Shown here piece by piece: positions 58,795 to 64,000 of a stretch of 64,000 nucleotides of DNA. Source of the stretch: Saccharopolyspora_C sp047200635 (GTDB taxonomy: Bacteria > Actinomycetota > Actinomycetes > Mycobacteriales > Pseudonocardiaceae); contig NZ_JBJZOI010000013.1 in NCBI RefSeq assembly GCF_047200635.1, positions 62,001 to 126,000 on the forward strand, in the 5' to 3' direction. The stretch's first letter is position 1; each line of letters starts with the position of its first letter. A program made the translations under genes and the position numbers. The notes beneath the pieces are model-generated. The model was not told where the DNA came from. It was given only the letters and a program-made list of their open reading frames with translations, and did no database searches.

Positions 58795-59700
58795 GTGACG
58801 AAGGCAGCCCTGATCGTCAACGCGCACTCCCGCTCGGGTGCCCGCGCCTGCTCGCGAGCGGAGGAGTTGTTGCGAGCGCTGGACGTGCCGCTGGGTGCCG
58901 TCCACCCGTTGCGGGACCTCTCGCGGTTGCTGGAGGTCGTGGAGGGCGCCATCGACTCCGGCCACGACCTGATCGTGCTCGGCGGCGGGGACGGCACCGT
59001 GAGCTCGGTGGTGGACGTGCTGGCGCACCGCGAGGTGCCGATGGGGCTGCTGCCGCTGGGCACCGCGAACGACTTCGCCCGCACCATGCACATCCCGGCG
59101 GAGCTGGAGGGCGCCTGCCGCACCATCGCGCGCGGGCACGTGGTGGACGTCGACCTGGGGCTGTGCGGCGGGAACTACTACGTCAACCGGGCCTCGGCCG
59201 GTCTGGGTGCGTCCGTCGCCGAGCACATGTCACCGGCGCTCAAGCGTCGCGTCGGCCCGCTGGCGTACCCGGTGGCCACGGCGCGGGCGCTGCGGAAGCA
59301 CCGGCCGTTCGCGGCGAGGCTGGAATTCCCGCAGGGCGATCACGAGCCGGTGGAGCTCGACGATCTGCTGCAGATCTCGGTGGCCAACGGGCGCTATTTC
59401 GGCGGCGGCCAGCTCGCGTCCGAGGACGCGAGCATCGACGACGCGATGCTGGACATCTCGGTGATGCGGAACGGGAGTCCGCTGCGGTTGCTGTCGATGG
59501 CCCGGGAGCTGCGCACCGGCAGTTCCGCCGACAGCTCGCTGGTGACGCACCTGCGCACTCCCGAGGTCGAGGTGCGCACCGACGAGGAATTGCCGATCAA
59601 CGTCGACGGTGAGCTGGTCGCGAACACTCCGCAGAGCTTCTCGGTGGCCCGCAACGCCCTGCACGTCATCGCCCCGACCAGCTGGAAGGACGGCGGCTGA
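58795..59700 (+). CDS. Diacylglycerol kinase-like lipid kinase (YegS/DagK family)
   Basis: A 301-residue member of the diacylglycerol/sphingosine kinase family. ALIVNAHSRSG starts the protein, GGGDGT (residues 63-68) is the nucleotide-binding motif, PLGTANDFAR is the second conserved block, and VNRASAGLGA, GRYFGGGQ and NVDGE follow. It phosphorylates a membrane lipid such as diacylglycerol. The first AUG-class codon in frame is GTG 58795, but a very strong GAGGAGG (58766-58772) lies 22 nt from it and is ideally placed for an in-frame ATC at 58777; see findings. Confidence 0.93.
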   Translation: MTKAALIVNAHSRSGARACSRAEELLRALDVPLGAVHPLRDLSRLLEVVEGAIDSGHDLIVLGGGDGTVSSVVDVLAHREVPMGLLPLGTANDFARTMHIPAELEGACRTIARGHVVDVDLGLCGGNYYVNRASAGLGASVAEHMSPALKRRVGPLAYPVATARALRKHRPFAARLEFPQGDHEPVELDDLLQISVANGRYFGGGQLASEDASIDDAMLDISVMRNGSPLRLLSMARELRTGSSADSSLVTHLRTPEVEVRTDEELPINVDGELVANTPQSFSVARNALHVIAPTSWKDGG

Positions 59701-59730
59701 GCCGCTCTCCAGCGGCGTCGCGGAGGTGAC

Positions 59731-59757
59731 ACCGGTGCCGCTCCGTCACCGGTTTTC
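59731..59757 (+). terminator. Rho-independent-type terminator after lipid kinase gene
   Basis: A 7 bp stem, ACCGGTG (59731-59737) with CACCGGT (59747-59753), followed by a T-rich tail (TTTCCCGTTTTCCC). An additional small hairpin, GCCGCT-CTCC-AGCGGC, lies at 59701-59716. The region from here to 59943 is AT-richer and likely carries the promoter of the endonuclease gene. Confidence 0.6.
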
Positions 59758-59943
59758 CCGTTTTCCCGGAACCTCTTCGCGAGACCGGTAATCATTGGTC
59801 CATCGTGCGGACGCGTGATTGCCCTGAATGTTTCACTCTTCAGTGGCGATTTGCGTGCAAGACTTCGTCCTTGACCGTGATTTCGTGACGCGGCGTCACC
59901 GCAATTCACGCTGCGCGTGACGCCGGTCTTCCGGGAGAGGACC

Positions 59944-60759
59944 GTGCCCGTGCTGAATTCCCGCTGGAAACGACTCGCCGTCCTGGGTGCGCTGCCGCTG
60001 GCCGTGGTGCTGCCCCTTCCCGCGACCGCGGCGCCCGCCGGCCTCGACGTGGCGGACCGCGCGAGCGCCTACGACGACACCTACTGGGAGCCGGCGCTCG
60101 GCAAGACCGGTGACGAGCTCAAGACGGCCCTCAACGACATCATCAGCACCAACGACCAGATCACCTACGACGAGGTCTGGGACGCGCTCAAGGTCACCGA
60201 CCAGGACCCGGAGAACCCGGACAACGTCGTCCTGCTCTACAGCGGCCGCTCCCAGAGCAAGGACTCCAACGGCGGGGGCGCCGACCAGTGGAACCGCGAG
60301 CACACGTGGGCGAAGTCGCACGGCGACTTCGGCACTGCCGTGGGGCCGGGCACCGACGTGCACCACCTGCGCCCGACGGACGTGTCGGTGAACTCCGAGC
60401 GCGGCAACAAGGACTTCGACATGGGCGGCGACCCGGTCGACGAGGCCGAGGGCAACTTCACCGACGAGGACTCCTTCGAACCCCGCGACGAGGTCAAGGG
60501 CGACGTCGCCCGCATGATCATGTACATGGCGGTCCGCTACGAGGGCGAGGACGGCGCGCCCGACCTGGAGCTCAACGATCAGGTGGACAACGGCAGCGCG
60601 CCCGCCATGGGCCGCCAGTCGGTGCTGCTGGAGTGGAGCGCCGAAGACCCGCCGGACGACTTCGAGCGCAACCGGAACCAGGTCATCTTCGACGAGTTCC
60701 AGCACAACCGGAACCCGTTCATCGACCATCCCGAGTGGGCGGCCGACATCTGGGGCTGA
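59944..60759 (+). CDS. Secreted endonuclease I-family nuclease
   Basis: A 271-residue exported nuclease. The signal peptide (KRLAVLGALPLAVVLPLPATAAPA, residues about 9-30) is followed by a domain with NREHTWAKSHGDFG, DVHHLRPTDVSVNSERGNKDFD and VARMIMYMAVRYEG. The His and Asn residues match the beta-beta-alpha metal active site of EndA/endonuclease I, which cuts DNA nonspecifically outside the cell. GTG 59944 has GGGAGAGG upstream; GTGs at 59917 and 59950 are alternatives. It is monocistronic and terminated at 60768. Confidence 0.92.
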   Translation: MPVLNSRWKRLAVLGALPLAVVLPLPATAAPAGLDVADRASAYDDTYWEPALGKTGDELKTALNDIISTNDQITYDEVWDALKVTDQDPENPDNVVLLYSGRSQSKDSNGGGADQWNREHTWAKSHGDFGTAVGPGTDVHHLRPTDVSVNSERGNKDFDMGGDPVDEAEGNFTDEDSFEPRDEVKGDVARMIMYMAVRYEGEDGAPDLELNDQVDNGSAPAMGRQSVLLEWSAEDPPDDFERNRNQVIFDEFQHNRNPFIDHPEWAADIWG

Positions 60760-60767
60760 GCCCCGCC

Positions 60768-60802
60768 GCGCGCCGGAGGCGGCCCGACCACCTCCGGCGC
60801 GC
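60768..60802 (+). terminator. Terminator after endonuclease gene
   Basis: A perfect 12 bp stem, GCGCGCCGGAGG (60768-60779) with CCTCCGGCGCGC (60791-60802), 11 nt loop, followed by ACTTTCCC. Confidence 0.83.
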
Positions 60803-60885
60803 ACTTTCCCGGAACCGGACCAACGTCCGAGATCGTCGCAGTAGTATCGCGCCGATTGATCAACGATCGGACGGAAACGGACCGG

Positions 60886-62517
60886 ATGCCTGGGGAAACG
60901 AGCGTGGCACTGAACGTCGCACCGCAAGCGCTGACCGCGCACGGCCAGGGTTCCGAGGGCGTCTCGCAGCACCTCGACCAGCTGGCCTCGGTGCTGGAGC
61001 AGGCGCGGGTCAGCGACGACTGCTTCGGCCCGCTCGGCGAGCTCATGGCCATGAGCTACTTCAGCTCCCTGGAGGAGTGCCGCGACCTGGCCACCCGGGC
61101 CGGTGGCTTCATGGAGCACATCTCCCAGGCCGTGCGCGTCTGCGCGACGGACTACGAGGAGATGGACCGCGCCCAGGCCGACGACCTGGGCAAGATCGAC
61201 CTCAGCGGGATGCGGGTCGCCGGCGGCGGCCCCGCCTCCCTCGGCGCGGTCAACGGCGCGGGCGGGCCCGGCAAGAGCTACCTGGAGCAGACCACCGAGT
61301 ACGGGTCGTCGGCGGCCTCCGCCAGCGGCGACCTCGCTCGTGCCGACAACCCCCCGGACATCGCGATCGCCACCGTGAACGCCCGCCTGGAACAGCTGGA
61401 GATGATCACCAGCCCGGGCAAGGCCTTCATGGACAACGGTCTCGGCTTCCTGGTGTCCCTGGTGATCAGCCCGCTGGTGGAGTTCGTCCTCGAACCGGCG
61501 GTGGGCGACCCGGAGCAGATGCGCAGCACCGGGAAGGGCTGGGAGCAGGTCGCCGAGTGGCTGGACGGGCTGGGGGAGCAGGAGCAGCAGCGCTCCGAGG
61601 CCACCAAGCCGGTCTGGGAGGGTCGGGCCGGGGACGCCTTCCGGAACCAGATGACGGAGTTCTCCGCCGGAGCGGGCGCTTTCGCCTCCGAGATCCGCGG
61701 TCTCACCCAGATCCTGAACCTCGCGGCCGACCTGTTCGACATGTTCGTCGAGATGGTCATCGACATCATCCAGGAACTCGTGATGGGCCTCATCATCGAG
61801 TGGATCGCGGCGCTGGCCGCCTCCTGGATCACGGCGGGTTCGTCCCTCGCCGCCGCGTCCGGCCTCACCGCCTCCCAGATCGCCATCACGGGAACCCGCC
61901 TGGGCACCAAGGTCGCCGACCTCCTGCACAAGTTGCACCCCCTGATCACGCAGCTGGAGGGCCTGCTGAAGCGGCTCCGCGGCGGGCCCCTCCGCAAGGT
62001 CGTCGAGAAGATGAACGACCTTCGCGAAGGGAGCACGGTCCAGCAGTGGGTCGCCCGCCAGATCGACGGGAACCCCATCGCGAAGATCGCCACACGCGGG
62101 GACACGAAGCCTCTCCGAGAGGCGGAGGAGGCGGTCGCTACAACTCGACGGCAAGTGTCCGAGGGAGTTCCTGATGCGGCTGACCACCTCGAAGAGGTGC
62201 TAGCCCGGGCCGCCCACGAGCGGGCGAACATTGCCTCCTCCACGGGCAACCGGTTCGCTCGGCAGGTGTCGATGAGCGGAGATCTGGAGGCGGTTACCGG
62301 CGAGCAGGCGTTGGCCACTAATCTCACGCAGGCAGGTCTCGGCGCTGTGGGGCTCAGTGGTGAACATCGTTGGCAGGACGCGGTATTTCACGAGGGCGCG
62401 CGGGCGGGAATTAGCGAAAGCGTCGAGCAGGGCGTGAAGTTCGGATACGACAAGGCGCAGGATCCGTCGAGCGCAGCCGAGCGCGAGGCGGACACCGAGC
62501 GCGGCTTCAGCAGCTGA
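60886..62517 (+). CDS. EspC/WXG100-type type VII secretion-associated protein
   Basis: A 543-residue protein. The N-terminal 100 residues (VAPQALTAHGQGSEGVSQHLDQLASVLEQARVSDDCFGPLGEL, TDYEEMD) match EspC-like ESX substrates. A second helical hairpin carries a W-x-G motif (KPVWEGRAGDAF, Trp about 244). A hydrophobic stretch (VEMVIDIIQELVMGLIIEWIAALAASWI, about 286-315) follows, as in type VII toxin carriers. The C-terminal 130 residues show no nuclease or NADase motif, and their codons carry more A/T at third positions than the first 400 residues. Start options are ATG 60886 or GTG 60904 (GGGGA upstream). Probably an exported chassis; toxin activity is not shown. Confidence 0.75.
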   Translation: MPGETSVALNVAPQALTAHGQGSEGVSQHLDQLASVLEQARVSDDCFGPLGELMAMSYFSSLEECRDLATRAGGFMEHISQAVRVCATDYEEMDRAQADDLGKIDLSGMRVAGGGPASLGAVNGAGGPGKSYLEQTTEYGSSAASASGDLARADNPPDIAIATVNARLEQLEMITSPGKAFMDNGLGFLVSLVISPLVEFVLEPAVGDPEQMRSTGKGWEQVAEWLDGLGEQEQQRSEATKPVWEGRAGDAFRNQMTEFSAGAGAFASEIRGLTQILNLAADLFDMFVEMVIDIIQELVMGLIIEWIAALAASWITAGSSLAAASGLTASQIAITGTRLGTKVADLLHKLHPLITQLEGLLKRLRGGPLRKVVEKMNDLREGSTVQQWVARQIDGNPIAKIATRGDTKPLREAEEAVATTRRQVSEGVPDAADHLEEVLARAAHERANIASSTGNRFARQVSMSGDLEAVTGEQALATNLTQAGLGAVGLSGEHRWQDAVFHEGARAGISESVEQGVKFGYDKAQDPSSAAEREADTERGFSS

Positions 62518-62530
62518 GGAGTGACGCGAG

Positions 62531-63289
62531 ATGTCGGTTTCCCGCGATGTCGGGGCGGCGTTGGTGGCTCGGCGGTGGTGGTGTGAGCCGGGTGAGTCGG
62601 TGGTGTGGGCGTTTCAGGCCAAGAGCCGGGGTTATCGGGTGGAGGGGCTCAGCGACTACGGTGCCCGGTTGCCTCCGCGGGAGCGGAAGTCGTTGGGTGC
62701 TTCGGTGGGGAGTGCGGTGGGCAAGGCCGGGCTGTCGGCTCTGGCTATCGCGGGAATGATGGCTTTCGGGGGTGGTGATGGCGGGCGGCCGCCGCGGGGG
62801 TCGTCGCCGCAGCGGCGCGATTTGGTGATGTTGGGTGGTTCGCCGGAGTGTCGTGCTGTCCAGTTGCAGCGGTCTCCGAAGCCGCCGGGTGCGATGGCGG
62901 TTGATCAGGTGTGGGTGTTGACTTCGACTCGGATGGCTGTGTTGATTCCGGTGAGGCAGCCGGATCCGGCGTTGCATGAGGAGCCGAGTGCGTGGCAGGA
63001 GTGGGGGAGGACTTTGAGTGGGGCGGGGCGGATTTTGTCGGGTACTGAGCCGGAGCAGTTCGGGCGGAATGTTCCGGGGGAGCGGATGGATCCGGAGCGG
63101 ATGGTGGAGTGGTTCAGTTTTTCTCCGGGCGATTTCGTTGGTTGTGATGCGGTGATGGAGGGGCGTCTGGCTTATTGCGTGTTGACGTTGCAGGATGGTT
63201 CGGGTTTTGCGTTCGATGTGGGTTCTTCGGTGGATGCTCGGATGATGGCGGAGGCGGTTCAGGGCTTCATGGGGAGTGGGCGTGGCTGA
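62531..63289 (+). CDS. Uncharacterised protein, tandem paralog A of T7-linked pair
   Basis: A 252-residue protein that I do not recognise. It starts with WWCEPGESVVWAFQAKSRGYRVEG, has a short hydrophobic stretch (SALAIAGMMAFGG, about residues 68-80), a core DLVMLGGSPECRAVQLQ...DQVWVLTSTRMAVLIP, and a C-terminal FVGCDAVMEGRLAYCVLTLQDGSGFAFDVG. These blocks align with the next gene's product. The alternating strand pattern suggests a beta-rich fold (PH-like or similar), unproven. ATG 62531 has GAGGAG upstream. The codons are T-rich at third positions compared with most genes of the window, suggesting transfer. It lies 13 nt after the type VII-secretion gene. Confidence 0.8.
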   Translation: MSVSRDVGAALVARRWWCEPGESVVWAFQAKSRGYRVEGLSDYGARLPPRERKSLGASVGSAVGKAGLSALAIAGMMAFGGGDGGRPPRGSSPQRRDLVMLGGSPECRAVQLQRSPKPPGAMAVDQVWVLTSTRMAVLIPVRQPDPALHEEPSAWQEWGRTLSGAGRILSGTEPEQFGRNVPGERMDPERMVEWFSFSPGDFVGCDAVMEGRLAYCVLTLQDGSGFAFDVGSSVDARMMAEAVQGFMGSGRG

Positions 63290-63986
63290 TCTGACGTTGT
63301 TGAACCAGCAGCTGCTGCGGGAGAAGTGGCAGGCGAAGCTGGATGCCGAGTGGGTCGCTGAGGGCGAGTCGCTGATCTGGTTGCTGTTGCCGGAGCAGGG
63401 TTATGCCGGTTCGGTGGTGGCCGGTCAGGTCCAGCTGCCGCACGAGCCCCGCTCCGATGTAACTCCGTCCACTGTGGATGATCCGGCGTGGCCGTTGCCG
63501 AGCGAGGTCGTGTCCTCCGGTGCTTTTCTCGACGATGAGTGGGCCGACGATCCTTCCGTGATGTGGTGGGCGTTCGGTGCGGGACCGGAGTTGGACGCGG
63601 TCCGATTCGTCGATCACCTTGCGGTGATGCCGGGGGTGGCGTTCGTGGTGCTGAGCTCGTCGCGGCTGGCCGTGGTGGTGGAGCAGGGCAAGATCGCGGA
63701 GCGCCCGGTCGAAGCGGGGGGCGGGGGGTGGCTGGGCAAGGCCAAGGCCGCCGCCGCCCAGGTGCAGAAGACCGCTGAGAGCCTGGCGTCGCGCAAGGAC
63801 GCGAAGGTGGCCGTCTCGCACTTCGAGGTGCCGTTGTCCCGCGTCGGGGCGATGAGCTGGGCGCCGTTGGGCCGCAGCGTGCCGCGCTCTCCTTTCCTGC
63901 GTATCGACTTCAGCGACGGTTCCTGCCTGTTCATCCGCAACGCGGGCGCCGAGGGTTATTCGTACGAGTTCCCCGCCTCCCGCTGA
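63282..63986 (+). CDS. Uncharacterised protein, tandem paralog B of T7-linked pair
   Basis: A 234-residue protein of unknown function. Its AEGESLIWLLLPEQGYAG, WAFGAGPELDAVRFVDHLAV..VAFVVLSSSRLAVVVEQ and FLRIDFSDGSCLFI blocks align with the blocks of the preceding protein (GESVVW, SPECRAVQLQ..VWVLTSTRMAVLI, AYCVLTLQDGSGFAF), marking it a diverged tandem paralog. It has a Lys/Ala-rich helix (GKAKAAAAQVQKTAESLASRKDAK) in place of the hydrophobic stretch. The start is placed at GTG 63282 (GGGGAG 5 nt upstream), overlapping the previous stop by 8 nt; GTG 63276 is possible. No motif reveals an activity. Confidence 0.8.
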   Translation: MADLTLLNQQLLREKWQAKLDAEWVAEGESLIWLLLPEQGYAGSVVAGQVQLPHEPRSDVTPSTVDDPAWPLPSEVVSSGAFLDDEWADDPSVMWWAFGAGPELDAVRFVDHLAVMPGVAFVVLSSSRLAVVVEQGKIAERPVEAGGGGWLGKAKAAAAQVQKTAESLASRKDAKVAVSHFEVPLSRVGAMSWAPLGRSVPRSPFLRIDFSDGSCLFIRNAGAEGYSYEFPASR

Positions 63987-64000
63987 TCGCGGGGAACGGG

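Noticed and set aside
60841..60872. TTGATCAA-containing palindrome upstream of the type VII gene as a second site for the 30910-31515 TetR
   Set aside because: The core resembles GTTGATCAAC but the flanks break the symmetry, and short TGATCA palindromes are common; too weak to link.
1..64000. tRNA, rRNA, transposase or phage genes
   Set aside because: Looked for characteristic cores and motifs; none was seen by eye. A dedicated RNA search could still find a small RNA.

Overview
The window is a GC-rich actinobacterial chromosome segment. G/C-ending codons dominate, and GTG starts and 1-4 nt ATGA/GTGA overlaps are common. It carries several TetR regulators, one of them KstR2-like, two MmyB-type XRE regulators (one intact, one broken), a coenzyme F420-type luciferase-like oxidoreductase, a DivIVA-type coiled-coil protein and an EspC/WXG100-type type VII secretion protein. 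A member of the Pseudonocardiaceae (Saccharopolyspora-like) fits best, but this is inferred from gene style and not from a marker. No rRNA, tRNA, CRISPR array or insertion sequence was found.

Layout. 1-3.8 kb: the 3' part of uvrB, an empty 760 nt stretch and an orphan P-loop ATPase. 3.9-7.5 kb (minus): an acyl-CoA dehydrogenase of the glutaryl-CoA dehydrogenase type, a CaiB/BaiF CoA-transferase and a LysR regulator. 7.5-11.7 kb (minus): a two-gene ABC exporter whose ATPase is fused to an extracytoplasmic alpha/beta hydrolase. 12.0-13.2 kb: a yybP-ykoY manganese riboswitch with a readable ribosome-binding-site switch, driving a TerC-family exporter. 13.3-14.6 kb: a RES/Xre-type toxin-antitoxin pair. 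15.0-18.2 kb (plus): two SDRs, a KstR2-like TetR and a quinone oxidoreductase. 18.3 kb: a frameshifted MmyB-type regulator pseudogene. 18.7-20.3 kb: an AbgT transporter.

20.3-26.8 kb (minus): a seven-gene acyl-CoA catabolic operon, HAD - APH kinase - acyl-CoA dehydrogenase - SDR - FadE pair - MaoC hydratase. Its first three genes are the three domains of human ACAD10, in the same order. Its promoter carries a palindrome similar to the one in front of the 15 kb SDR operon, so one TetR may control both. 27-30 kb: an LLM oxidoreductase, an exported HNH nuclease, a DinB-like protein, and 850 nt without a gene that holds a 33 bp tandem repeat. 30-34 kb: an MBL/TetR/SnoaL operon and a divergent MmyB regulator / hydrolase pair sharing a perfect 22 bp palindrome. 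34-39.6 kb: a choline-to-betaine module (GMC oxidoreductase, APC permease, betaine aldehyde dehydrogenase, BetI-like TetR).

39.9-45.7 kb: a coiled-coil protein, a secreted S37 peptidase, an acyltransferase 3, a HypE-like protein that has lost its catalytic motifs, and an unrecognised partner. 45.8-51.3 kb: a CitAB-type two-component system divergent from a complete tctCBA tricarboxylate transporter. 51.4-60.8 kb: MerR regulator, tex, a STAND ATPase with an eroded LuxR domain, a membrane-anchored GH25 lysozyme, a diacylglycerol-kinase-like lipid kinase and a secreted endonuclease I. 60.9-64 kb: a type VII-secretion protein followed by two overlapping tandem paralogs with foreign-looking codon use.

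Convergent or terminal genes are separated by strong GC-rich hairpins. The items most worth following up are the split ACAD10-like operon and its shared operator, the degenerate HypE gene, the riboswitch, and the type VII/paralog module at the right edge.
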